Both the position numbers and the translations under genes were made by a program. A DNA stretch of 64,000 bases from Streptomyces lucensis JCM 4490 (GTDB lineage: Bacteria > Actinomycetota > Actinomycetes > Streptomycetales > Streptomycetaceae), in contig NZ_BMUE01000008.1 of assembly GCF_014650035.1 (NCBI RefSeq), positions 124,001-188,000 of the forward strand. The letters run 5' to 3'. Position 1 is the stretch's first letter, and every line of letters starts with the position of its first letter. Under the pieces are notes generated by a model. The model was given only the letters and a program-made list of their open reading frames with translations. It was not told the origin of the DNA and searched no databases. This document shows, piece by piece, positions 9,222 through 17,428 of this stretch.

Positions 9222-10366
9222 GAGACATCGTCCGCGACGTCGGGGAGGGTGATACGGGCCGAAACTCGCCAGCCACCACCCGGCAGTGGACCGGCATGAA
9301 GGGTCCCTCCAAAGGCGGCAGCGCGCTCGCGCATGCCGGCGATTCCGTGCCCGGTCGTGTTATCGGGGGCTTGCGTAGTGCGGCCATCGTCGGTGATCTC
9401 GATGGTGGCGGCCCCAGGCAGTAGACGTACACGCACGTCGGCGCGGGTGCCAGGCGGTGCGTGCTTGAGCGTGTTGGTCAAGGCTTCCTGTACCAGCCGG
9501 TAGACGGTGAGCTGCGCAGTGGTGGGCACCCGATCGGGGTCGCCTTCCAGTCCGAGTGCGGTCGGCAGCCCAGCTGCACGCATCTGGTCGGTGAGGGCCT
9601 GCAACTGGGCGATGCCAGGCAGGGGGTGGAGCTGCGCTTCCCGTTCGTCGGCGCGCAGGACGCCGAGGGAACGTCGCATGTCGGTGAGGGCCTGCCGTCC
9701 GGTGTCGGATATCTGCCGCATGGTGTCGCTCGCTTTGCCGGGGAAGCACGACTGTGCGAAGACCGCGGCGTCGGCGAGCGCGACCATGACGGACAGGTTG
9801 TGGGTGACAATGTCGTGCATCTCGCGGGCGATACGGGCCCGCTCTTCGGTCACGGCGAGCCGGGCCTGCTGATCGCGTTCACGCTCCAGACGTACCGCGC
9901 GATCCTCCACGGATGTCAGGTAGGCACGTCTCATCTTCAGGTACGTAGCAGTGGAGGCGACGGCGATGGCAACAGCGGTCAGGAAGGTGACGGGGACGAG
10001 GAACCGAGCTTCGCCCTCGGGTCCCCAGCGCGCAGAGGCCAGGAGAATGCCGCCTTCCAGGACGGCCCCGGCCAGGAGCGTGTGAGGCCAGGAGGAGCAC
10101 TTGGCAACCGTGTACAGGGCGACCAGTAGAGCCACGTCGGCCGGGATCGGCTGGACGCCGCTGAGCCACTGGACGAAGGCAGCCGCCGCCACCGCGCAGA
10201 ACGCCACGAGAGGTGCACGGCGCCGCCACACCAGGGGCCACAGCAGAGCCATCTGAAGGATCAGCAAGCCCGGGGGCTGGAGCTCCGGCCAGGGGCCGAC
10301 GCTGACGACGAAGAGGGCGGCCGTCAGCAACGCGTCGAACACGGCGGGCTGGATCTGGGCCCGCAT
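9218..10366 (-). CDS. Sensor histidine kinase, NarL-partner type (HisKA_3)
   Basis: From ATG 10366 the product has 382 residues. About four to five hydrophobic segments span roughly residues 8-125, then come a short linker, the dimerisation/phosphoacceptor box RIAREMHDIVTHNLSVMVAL with its His, and a HATPase_c domain (VQEALTNTLKHAP as N-box; GHGIAGMRERA as G-box). The frame is open up to 10519, so a start up to 51 codons earlier is possible; that extension is arginine/proline-rich and lacks a good ribosome binding site. Most of this kinase class senses envelope or small-molecule signals through short extracellular loops. It is coupled to the response regulator by an ATGA overlap. Confidence 0.93.
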   Translation of the reverse strand: MRAQIQPAVFDALLTAALFVVSVGPWPELQPPGLLILQMALLWPLVWRRRAPLVAFCAVAAAAFVQWLSGVQPIPADVALLVALYTVAKCSSWPHTLLAGAVLEGGILLASARWGPEGEARFLVPVTFLTAVAIAVASTATYLKMRRAYLTSVEDRAVRLERERDQQARLAVTEERARIAREMHDIVTHNLSVMVALADAAVFAQSCFPGKASDTMRQISDTGRQALTDMRRSLGVLRADEREAQLHPLPGIAQLQALTDQMRAAGLPTALGLEGDPDRVPTTAQLTVYRLVQEALTNTLKHAPPGTRADVRVRLLPGAATIEITDDGRTTQAPDNTTGHGIAGMRERAAAFGGTLHAGPLPGGGWRVSARITLPDVADDVS

Positions 10367-11060
10367 CCGCAGCAGTTCACGCGTCGGCCGTGCTGACCGC
10401 GCGATGGCGGGAGCGGCGTACCTCACGAGGTACCCGGCTCTGGAAGACCGGCGAGCCGGCCGTGGCGCCATGCCGCTGGCAGGCGCCGCGGAACGGCGCC
10501 CCGTTTCCGCAGCGGCCATACCTCTTCGCTACCGATGTCCGCTCCAGCGATCCTCTCCCCGAAACGCGCGGTAAGTGTTCGGGCCTCGATCATCGCTTCA
10601 TCCTCGTCGCCGGGGTCGGTCGATTCGCCACCACCACGCTAGGTCTGCAGGCCAGGCAGGTGCTTGAGCCCACGAGTTGACTTCACCGCGAAGAAACTAC
10701 ATCCCCAGGTGGAACTCCCTACCTCCACAGGCGTAGCGGGGCCCGCCACGCCGGCCCGACCGCTTCAGCCCACAGTCGTGGACGGGCTGCCCGTACGCCG
10801 CATGCCCGGAGCGGCCAAGCCGGAGAGAAACCACTGGTCAGCTGGCTGGCTGAACGGTTGACGCCCTCCGTAGGGCACGGGGACGGCACCGGGCGGGAGG
10901 ATCCCGACCGGGAACTGACGCGCCGAGCCGACCGTGCGGCCTACCTTCGAGCAACTGGCGCGGTGAGGCCTGTTGTCGTAACAGGTCGTGCACCTCGCCT
11001 GGATGTCACCCCCACGCGGCTCGGGCGTGCCCGGCAAGCGCAAGCCAAGAGGAGAATGCG
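10367..11060. other. Intergenic region between divergent genes, no gene seen
   Basis: This stretch separates the minus-strand kinase from the plus-strand peptidase and should hold both promoters. I could not identify a confident -35/-10 pair. Only the peptidase ribosome binding site at 11048-11054 is clear. Confidence 0.5.
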
Positions 11061-12623
11061 ATGCGTCGACGAAGGACGGCCGCGGCCGCGGCCCTGGCCG
11101 GCACCGCCTTGTTCGGTCTGCAGTCGTGCGCCCCTACTACGGACCGATCACATGCGGACGGCCCCGACGCGCTCGCCCGGTTGCAGCGACAGACCGTCAC
11201 CTGGCACGGCTGCCGGACCGGCCCGGACGACACGATCGGCAAGGAACTGGACGACGCGAAGGCCCAGTGCGCCGAGGTCACGGTGCCGTTGGACTACAGC
11301 CACCCGGGCGGGCGGACCATCAAGGTCGCGATGTCCCGACTGAAAGCCACCGATCCCGAGCACCGGAGAGGAACCCTCCTGTACAACCCCGGGGGCCCAG
11401 GCGTACCCGCGACGTACCTCGCGCTGATGCTCAAGAAGGCCGAGCCGAGGGTCGCGGCTCGCTACGACCTGATCGGGATGGACCCCCGATTCGTCGGACG
11501 CAGCACCCCCCTGAACTGCAAGTGGCCCACGAGCAGCATCGGTTCCGCCGGGACGGACCGGAGAACCTTCGACCGCAGCGTGGTGCTGGCCAAGGACTTG
11601 GCGTCCCGCTGCGCCGACCACCGGGATGTGCTGCCGCACGCCTCCACCCGTAACACCGCCCGGGACATGGATGTGATCCGGGCAGCCCTCGGCGAGTCGG
11701 AACTGTCCTACCTCGGCTCCTCGTACGGCACCTACCTGGGCGAGGTCTACCTGCAGTTGTTCCCGCGCCGGGCCGACCGGGTCGTACTCGACAGCGCGTT
11801 GAACCCCGATCTCTACGGCCCCGACCTGACAAGCACCTCGGGGCCTGCCGTGACCGCGGTACTGGAGGACTGGGCGGCGTGGGCGGCTCGCCACCATGAC
11901 GACTACCACCTGGGCGCCACTGCCGCCGAGGTCCTGGCCACTGTTGACAAGCTCAACCGGAGCACGGTGCGCAGCCCACTGAACGTGGGCAGCCACCGGG
12001 TCGACAGCCGGATGCTGCCCGAGCTCCTGTGGAACGTCAACGCCGGGGACAGCGACGAACTGTACGCCGCCTACGCGGCCGACATCCGGGACCTCAGCGA
12101 CGCCGCCCGCGGCATCAAGGTCACACCCAACGAGCGCCTGGAGGGAGTCCTCACCGGTCTGTCCGCTGCGGACACGGACGGAACGTTCAGTGTCCAGACG
12201 GCGATCCAGTGCGCGGACAGGGCTTCGTCCCGCGACCCGGAGACCTACTACCGGAGCATCCAGGCCCACCGCGTCGACGAGCCGCTGTTCGGACCGCTGA
12301 CCCGCAACATCACCCCCTGTTCGTTCTGGCCGACCGCCCCCGCGGAACGTGCCACGAAGGTCCACAACCAGGTCCCGGCCCTGATGGTGGGTGCTACCGG
12401 CGATCCGGCGGCCGTCTACCCGGGTCAGCGGGTGGCACACCGGGCCTTGGCCGGCTCCCGCCTGGTCACCCTGCGCGGCGCCTTCCGCCACACCGTGTAC
12501 GCGGGACTCTTCGCCCCGCGAAACCAGTGCATCGACGACACCGTCAACCGCTACCTGATCGACGGGAAACTGCCCAGCACGGACACGACCTGCCCACTCA
12601 CGTCACCGACCAGCGAAGGCTGA
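11061..12623 (+). CDS. Secreted alpha/beta-hydrolase, tripeptidyl-aminopeptidase (SlpD/SlpE) family
   Basis: This 520-residue exported hydrolase has the signal MRRRRTAAAAALAGTALFG followed by a possible lipobox (LQSCA), so it may be a lipoprotein. The N-terminal core has the oxyanion region LLYNPGGPG, then YDLIGMDPRFVGRS and the nucleophile elbow GSSYGTYLG (Ser). The C-terminal TAP-like domain has the acid near GATGDPAAVYPG and His in GAFRHTVY. Family members remove N-terminal tripeptides or act on esters and peptides outside the cell. ATG 11061 has AGAGGAG six bases upstream. The usual RGxGxS motif is altered to RFVGRS, which may affect the oxyanion environment. Confidence 0.92.
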   Translation: MRRRRTAAAAALAGTALFGLQSCAPTTDRSHADGPDALARLQRQTVTWHGCRTGPDDTIGKELDDAKAQCAEVTVPLDYSHPGGRTIKVAMSRLKATDPEHRRGTLLYNPGGPGVPATYLALMLKKAEPRVAARYDLIGMDPRFVGRSTPLNCKWPTSSIGSAGTDRRTFDRSVVLAKDLASRCADHRDVLPHASTRNTARDMDVIRAALGESELSYLGSSYGTYLGEVYLQLFPRRADRVVLDSALNPDLYGPDLTSTSGPAVTAVLEDWAAWAARHHDDYHLGATAAEVLATVDKLNRSTVRSPLNVGSHRVDSRMLPELLWNVNAGDSDELYAAYAADIRDLSDAARGIKVTPNERLEGVLTGLSAADTDGTFSVQTAIQCADRASSRDPETYYRSIQAHRVDEPLFGPLTRNITPCSFWPTAPAERATKVHNQVPALMVGATGDPAAVYPGQRVAHRALAGSRLVTLRGAFRHTVYAGLFAPRNQCIDDTVNRYLIDGKLPSTDTTCPLTSPTSEG

Positions 12624-12748
12624 CCCTTCCCATTGTTTCCACGGGCGCCCCACCTCGGGACACGGTGACCGCATCCGCCAAACGGCGGTGCGGCGGAACC
12701 TGCACACCCAACCGTGGGGGGCGACGCAGCGGCCCTGGCGGTGGGTGC

Positions 12749-12771
12749 TCAGTCAGTCAGTCAGTCAGTCA
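12749..12771. repeat. Tetranucleotide microsatellite TC(AGTC)5A
   Basis: Five perfect AGTC units plus partial flanks lie between the peptidase stop and the sigma-factor gene, outside any supported coding sequence. Such a pure tetranucleotide run is unusual in GC-rich actinobacterial DNA. Confidence 0.9.
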
Positions 12772-12923
12772 ACGAGCAGGATGCCAGCGCGGGCATCGCG
12801 GCCGACGGGCTCGCATCGGTGAACGCCAGGCGTAGCCTGCGTCGATCGCCGTGCTGACAGCGTCGACGGCCGTGCCAGCGCCCCGCCCCGGCATGTGGGG
12901 CACCATGGCCTAGGATCGTCCGC

Positions 12924-13865
12924 ATGGCCCTGATCACCAGCGACGTGGATCGGTTCCAGGCGGCCAGGCCCCGGCTGGAGGCCATCGCCTATCGGTTGCT
13001 CGGCTCGGCGAGTGAGGCCGAGGACGCCGTGCAGGAGACGTTCCTGCGCTGGCAGGCGGCCGACGCCGAGCGGATCGAGGTGCCCGAGGCCTGGCTGACC
13101 AAAGTCCTCACCAATCTCTGCCTGAACCAGCTCACTTCGGCACGGGCCCGGCGTGAGACGTACGTGGGCAGGTGGCTTCCCGAGCCGCTGCTGGTGGGGG
13201 ATCCGATGCTCGGCCCGGCCGACACGGTGGAGCAGCGCGAGTCGGTGTCGTACGCCGTCCTCGTCCTGCTGGAGCGCCTCTCCCCCAACGAGCGGGCGGT
13301 GTACGTGCTCCGCGAGGCCTTCGACTACCCGCACCGCGAGATCGCCGACATGCTCGACATCACCGAGGCCGCGAGTCAGCAGATCCTCCACCGGGCCAAG
13401 AAGCACGTCGCCGACGGCAAGGCGCGCACCGAGATCGACGAGGCCGCCGCCCGCAGGATCGTCGAGGAGTTCCTGATCGCGGCGACGAGCGGCCGGACCG
13501 AGCCCCTCGTGCGCCTCCTCACCCAGGACGCCGTCGCAGTCGGTGACGGGGGCGGGAAGGTCCCGGCCCGCGCGAAGGCGTTCGAGGGCGCGCTCGCGGT
13601 CGCCAAGTTCCTGCGTGGGCTGTTCAAGCCCAGCGACGCCAAGCGGGCCTACGTCGGCGGCGCGCCGGAGATCCACGTCGCGACGGCCAACGGCGAACCC
13701 GCCATCGTGGCGGTTGTCGACGGCCGGGTCGTCGGAATCACCTGCCTCGAGGTGACCGAGCAGGGGATCGTCGCGCTGCGCAGCCAGGTCAACCCCGACA
13801 AGCTGGTTCGCGCGAGTGAGCAGTGGGCGGCTGCAGACCACGGGAGCCCGTTGTACGTTCTCTGA
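12924..13865 (+). CDS. ECF41-family RNA polymerase sigma factor with SnoaL-like C-terminal extension
   Basis: The 313-residue product carries sigma region 2 (about 10-75; YRLLGSASEAEDAVQETFLR), region 4 (about 115-165; LSPNERAVYVLREAFDYPHR) and a long C-terminal SnoaL/NTF2-like domain. It has the three landmarks I associate with ECF41: WLPEP in the linker, DGGGK at the start of the extension and NPDKL near the end. In this group no anti-sigma factor is encoded; the extension itself modulates activity. ECF41 genes usually sit beside an oxidoreductase or carboxymuconolactone-decarboxylase target, and here an FAD oxidoreductase follows 112 bases downstream. ATG 12924 has only a weak AGGA upstream. 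Confidence 0.95.
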   Translation: MALITSDVDRFQAARPRLEAIAYRLLGSASEAEDAVQETFLRWQAADAERIEVPEAWLTKVLTNLCLNQLTSARARRETYVGRWLPEPLLVGDPMLGPADTVEQRESVSYAVLVLLERLSPNERAVYVLREAFDYPHREIADMLDITEAASQQILHRAKKHVADGKARTEIDEAAARRIVEEFLIAATSGRTEPLVRLLTQDAVAVGDGGGKVPARAKAFEGALAVAKFLRGLFKPSDAKRAYVGGAPEIHVATANGEPAIVAVVDGRVVGITCLEVTEQGIVALRSQVNPDKLVRASEQWAAADHGSPLYVL

Positions 13866-13977
13866 TGCAGTGTGACCTGCTTCACATGCGGATCCTGTCA
13901 GGAAACGTCGGGCTGCCCGGTTCAAGGAGCGAAACCGCGCAGGCAAGCGGCGGAACCTCGCAGACAGGAGCAGGCCC

Positions 13978-15180
13978 ATGCAGCACCGCATCGTCGTCCT
14001 CGGAGCCGGCTACACCGGAGCCGTCGCCGCCGGCCGCCTCGCCAAGCGGCTGCACGGCGACGACGTCAGGATCACCCTCGTCAACCCCGAGTCGGACTTC
14101 GTCGAGCGCGTCCGGCTGCATCAGCTCGCGACCGGTCAGGACCTCAAGCCGCGACCGTTCAGCGAGATGTTCGCTGGGACGGGCGTGGAGCTGAAGCTCG
14201 CGACGGTCACCGCCGTGGACGTGGACCGCAAGTCGGTGGCGATCACCACCGCCGACGGCCCGCAGCAGGAAGGGCTGGGCTACGACACCTTGGTCTATGC
14301 CCTCGGCAGCGGCTGGGACGCCGGGGGCGTGCCCGGCGTCACCGAACACGCCCACGACGTCTCCAGCCGTCCCGGCGCCCTGCGCCTGCGCGACCGCCTG
14401 GCCGCACTGCGCGCCGGCCGGCCCGTGGTCGTGGTCGGCGGCGGCCTGACCGGCCTGGAGGCCGCGACCGAGATCGCCGAAGCCCGCCCGGACCTCAGTG
14501 TGGCCCTGGCCGTCAGGGGCACCCCGGGCGACTGGCTCTCGCGCAAGGGGCGCACCCATCTGCGCAAGGTCACGGACCGACTCGGCATCACGGTCCACGA
14601 AGACACGGCGGTCACCCGTGTGGAGGCAGACGCCGTGACGACGGCCGACGGCCGGACGATCCCTGCCGATGTCACGGTCTGGACCACTGGCTTCGCCGTC
14701 CACCCCATCGCCCGGGCCACCGCGCTGGAGGTCACCGACCACGGCCGGATCGTGGTCGATGCAACGATGCGCTCGGCCTCCCACGAGGACGTGTACGCCG
14801 TGGGCGACGCGGCCATGGCGATCGGCCCGGGTGGCAAGCCCCTGCGGATGTCCTGTGCCTCAGGCGTTCCCATGGCATGGCAAGCCGCCGACGCCGTCGC
14901 CGCCCGCCTCACCGGCGTCAAGGTTCCCCGGATTCGCATCCGCTACTTCCAGCAGTGCGTCTCCCTCGGCCGCAACGACGGCCTGATCCAGCTCGTCACC
15001 GCCGACGACCGCGCGGTGGAGCGTGCCCTGACGGGCCGTTGGGCCGCTCGATACAAGGAACTGATCTGCAAGAGCGCGACCTGGGGCGTCACCCACCCGA
15101 CCACCGGCATGCCCTCCCGGCAGCGGCGGGTCACGCAGCCGCAGGCCCCGATGGACGCGTCGGCCCGGATCGCTGCCTGA
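13978..15180 (+). CDS. FAD-dependent NAD(P)H oxidoreductase (NDH-2-like)
   Basis: This 400-residue flavoprotein has the N-terminal FAD-binding Rossmann motif VVLGAGYTGAVAAGRLAKRL. A second dinucleotide motif VVVGGGLTGLEAATEIAE (around residue 145) binds NAD(P)H, and the C-terminal FAD contact is VYAVGDAAMAI. Overall it resembles COG1252 NADH dehydrogenase-like or disulfide-oxidoreductase-type proteins, without an obvious CxxC redox pair. ATG 13978 is preceded by ACAGGAG, seven bases away. Its position right after an ECF41 sigma gene suggests it is the sigma factor's target; this is inferred from known ECF41 neighbourhoods. Confidence 0.9.
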   Translation: MQHRIVVLGAGYTGAVAAGRLAKRLHGDDVRITLVNPESDFVERVRLHQLATGQDLKPRPFSEMFAGTGVELKLATVTAVDVDRKSVAITTADGPQQEGLGYDTLVYALGSGWDAGGVPGVTEHAHDVSSRPGALRLRDRLAALRAGRPVVVVGGGLTGLEAATEIAEARPDLSVALAVRGTPGDWLSRKGRTHLRKVTDRLGITVHEDTAVTRVEADAVTTADGRTIPADVTVWTTGFAVHPIARATALEVTDHGRIVVDATMRSASHEDVYAVGDAAMAIGPGGKPLRMSCASGVPMAWQAADAVAARLTGVKVPRIRIRYFQQCVSLGRNDGLIQLVTADDRAVERALTGRWAARYKELICKSATWGVTHPTTGMPSRQRRVTQPQAPMDASARIAA

Positions 15181-15563
15181 GCCGAACCCGGCCAGGGACG
15201 AACACATGCGCCACACCAGGGTCCGAGAACCATCAGGCTGATGTCGCCGGGTCGGATACCGTGCAGCCAGGCCTCAAGGGGTTGAGGGTCTCGGTCGGGC
15301 TGTCCGGGACCGCTGCCTCCCCTCAGCGTCGCTGCACGGGGCCGGTACCGCAGGGCTCCCCCGAGGGCACCGGCCCTCGGGGAGGAGGCCTGAATCTCCC
15401 GAGCAGGTCAGCGGTGACGTCGGGATCCCAGTGCCGGGCGGCCAGGGATCTCACCCGTGCCAAGTTTGGAACCACCGACTCCACTCTGCCAAGATCCAAC
15501 ACGATGTATATCCGACGAGTGGGAGAACTCCCCGTCGGACGCCAACGGGGAAGGGAAAGACGT
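15181..15563. other. Intergenic region, no gene seen
   Basis: No supported gene lies between the oxidoreductase stop and the lipoprotein start. A relatively A/T-rich patch near 15495-15515 (ACGATGTATATCC) could be part of the lipoprotein promoter, but no complete consensus is present. Confidence 0.45.
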
Positions 15564-16163
15564 ATGCGCGAGATGTCTCGTGCGGTAGCTGCGGCCCTGG
15601 TGGGCCTCACGTTGACCGCGGCGCTGACCGGCTGCAACGACAGCGGCTCAGGAAAGGGCCCGGCCGACTCGGCCTCATCGTCATCGGATGGGAAGGGCAA
15701 GACGACCTACCGTCTGGGCGAGGCGAGCCCCCCGCAGGAAAGCACCATGCAGACGTCCAAGGGGGCCGCGTTCACGGTCACTCCCACGAAGGTGACGACC
15801 GGATCCAAGGCCGACATGGACAAATCCGGCCTGCAGCGGGGCAAGAACGACGACCCGAAGATCCCGGTGTACGTGTGGGCCACCTTCGCGCACAAGAGCG
15901 GCAAGACGATGGCTGTCGGCGACATGGATGACGGCCTGATCATTCGCACGGACAAGGACCAGAGGACCAGGGCGCTCATCGTTCTGATGGGTCAGGCCAA
16001 GTGGCCCGACTGCCCGGCCTTCGACCGGGACAAGCAGTTGCACGCGGGGCAGTCGGAGAACATCTGCCAGGTCTTCCTCATACCCGAAGGGCAGAAGGCC
16101 GCCGCCGTGGAACTGAGCCAGGGCTTCACGAGCGAACCGCTGCAGTGGCCGGTGAAGGACTGA
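15564..16163 (+). CDS. Putative secreted lipoprotein
   Basis: This 199-residue protein has a lipoprotein signal: positively charged start, hydrophobic core, then lipobox LTGC (Cys near residue 23). A Gly/Ser/Asp-rich linker follows. The mature part is a single beta-rich domain resembling exported Streptomyces proteins of unknown function (segments FTVTPTKVTTGSKADMD and PVYVWATFAHKSG; two cysteines, in PDCPAF and ENICQVFL, that could form a disulfide). ATG 15564 has AAGGGAAAG upstream; the in-frame ATG at about 15504 has none. Function not recognised. Confidence 0.85.
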   Translation: MREMSRAVAAALVGLTLTAALTGCNDSGSGKGPADSASSSSDGKGKTTYRLGEASPPQESTMQTSKGAAFTVTPTKVTTGSKADMDKSGLQRGKNDDPKIPVYVWATFAHKSGKTMAVGDMDDGLIIRTDKDQRTRALIVLMGQAKWPDCPAFDRDKQLHAGQSENICQVFLIPEGQKAAAVELSQGFTSEPLQWPVKD

Positions 16164-16203
16164 CCACCGCAGGCCTGCGACCGGGGCTGCCGCCCCACCC
16201 CGT

Positions 16204-16251
16204 GCTGACAGCGATGGCCCCGAGCTTCGGATCAGGACCATCGCTGTCAGC
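16204..16251 (+). terminator. Long inverted repeat, probable terminator
   Basis: The arms GCTGACAGCGATGGCCC (16204-16220) and GGACCATCGCTGTCAGC (16235-16251) pair over 17 bases with one mismatch around a 14-base loop. It lies 40 bases behind the lipoprotein stop. No U-tract follows, as is common in Streptomyces. Confidence 0.65.
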
Positions 16252-16508
16252 GACGGCTCTCGATCGGGGCGCCCGTCTGCGACGCGCGCCGGGCCCTGCA
16301 CATGAAGACCTACATGATCCTCCGTGACTGCCGGCAGCACGGCGACGGCCTCCACCTCAGGCCGATCCAGCTCGGGCTCCTGGATATGCCGTGGACGTCC
16401 CAGCGGTAGCCCGTCCGGCGGAAGGACCCGCACCGGTTTCGTAACGCGTCCCGTCTCGTCGCTCGTCCGAACGATCCGGTGGAACGTCGTGCGCGCGATG
16501 GTAGCTGC
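16252..16508. other. Remaining intergenic DNA before the dioxygenase
   Basis: Together with 16164-16251 this forms a 345-base gap. Besides the hairpin no gene or clear promoter was recognised. Confidence 0.4.
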
Positions 16509-17321
16509 ATGACTGACACCCCCCGTCACAACGCCACGGATTCACAGCGCGCCCCCGAGCCGGCCGAGGGCCCGGTGGGCGCCACCCGCAGATCCGTCAT
16601 CGCCACCCTCGGCGGCGCCACGCTGGGCGCGGCCGCACTGGGACTCGCCGCCACGCAGGCCGCGGCCGCGGCTCCCCGAAGCGCGGACCGGCCGGCTCCC
16701 CCGCGCGCCGCGGCTTGCGTCCTCACGCCCGAGCAGACCGAGGGCCCCTACTACCTGGACCTGGAGCGGGTCCGCAGGGACATCACCGAGGGCAAGGCCG
16801 GCGTTCCGCTGACTCTGCGCGTCACGGTCATAGACAGCACCACGTGCGCCACGCTGCCCAACACGGCCGTCGACATCTGGCACTGTGACGCACTGGGGAT
16901 CTACTCCGGTTACGTGGCCGGCGGATCCACCCCCGACACGACCTTCCTGCGCGGTGTGCAGCTGACCGACGCGTCCGGGGTCGCGGAATTCACCACCGTC
17001 TACCCGGGGTGGTACGTCGGCCGGGCCCTCCACATCCACATCAAGACGCACGCCGGCGGCACCGTCTCCAACGGGACCTATCACGGAGGCCACGTTTCCC
17101 ACACCGGCCAGCTCTACTTCCCGGAGACGTACAACACCAGGGTCGCCGCCCTGTCCCCCTACCGGAACAACACGGCCACGCGCACGCTCAACGCGAGGGA
17201 CGGCATCTACCGCAACGGCGGTTCGGCCACCCTGTTGTCCCTCACCCAGACAGGCAGCGACCTGAGCAAGGGCGTGACCGGGACCGTCGTACTCGGGATC
17301 GACCCCACCGCCACACCCTGA
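16509..17321 (+). CDS. Secreted intradiol ring-cleavage dioxygenase-like protein
   Basis: This 270-residue protein has a twin-arginine signal (GATRRSVIATLGGATLGAAA, cleaved after an Ala-rich stretch) followed by the dioxygenase_C fold. The probable Fe(III) ligands are visible: Tyr in DALGIYSGY, Tyr in YPGWY, and the two His of RALHIHIK. LTPEQTEGPYYLD is the typical entry to the domain. Extracellular members cleave catechols released from lignin or other aromatics, or act as transthyretin-like carriers. The true substrate is not deducible. It directly precedes the LAL regulator, 107 bases away on the same strand. Confidence 0.92.
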   Translation: MTDTPRHNATDSQRAPEPAEGPVGATRRSVIATLGGATLGAAALGLAATQAAAAAPRSADRPAPPRAAACVLTPEQTEGPYYLDLERVRRDITEGKAGVPLTLRVTVIDSTTCATLPNTAVDIWHCDALGIYSGYVAGGSTPDTTFLRGVQLTDASGVAEFTTVYPGWYVGRALHIHIKTHAGGTVSNGTYHGGHVSHTGQLYFPETYNTRVAALSPYRNNTATRTLNARDGIYRNGGSATLLSLTQTGSDLSKGVTGTVVLGIDPTATP

Positions 17322-17428
17322 CGGTCCTCCCGGAGCGGTGGCCGAGCCGTGGGCCGGTTCCGGCCGCCGCGCACCGCCCACTCGCCCCGCATGGTTTCGG
17401 CACGAGAACGTGCGGCCAGGAATCGGAA

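Noticed and set aside
13871..13909. TTCACA (13881-13886) and CGTC (13906-13909) upstream of the FAD oxidoreductase as an ECF41-type promoter.
   Set aside because: Spacing is 19 bases instead of about 16, and the -35 element differs from TGTCACA. Not good enough to call.
13872..16163. A 763-codon plus-strand frame spanning the oxidoreductase and the lipoprotein.
   Set aside because: It is an out-of-frame shadow of the oxidoreductase. Only its last 199 codons (from 15564) are a real gene.
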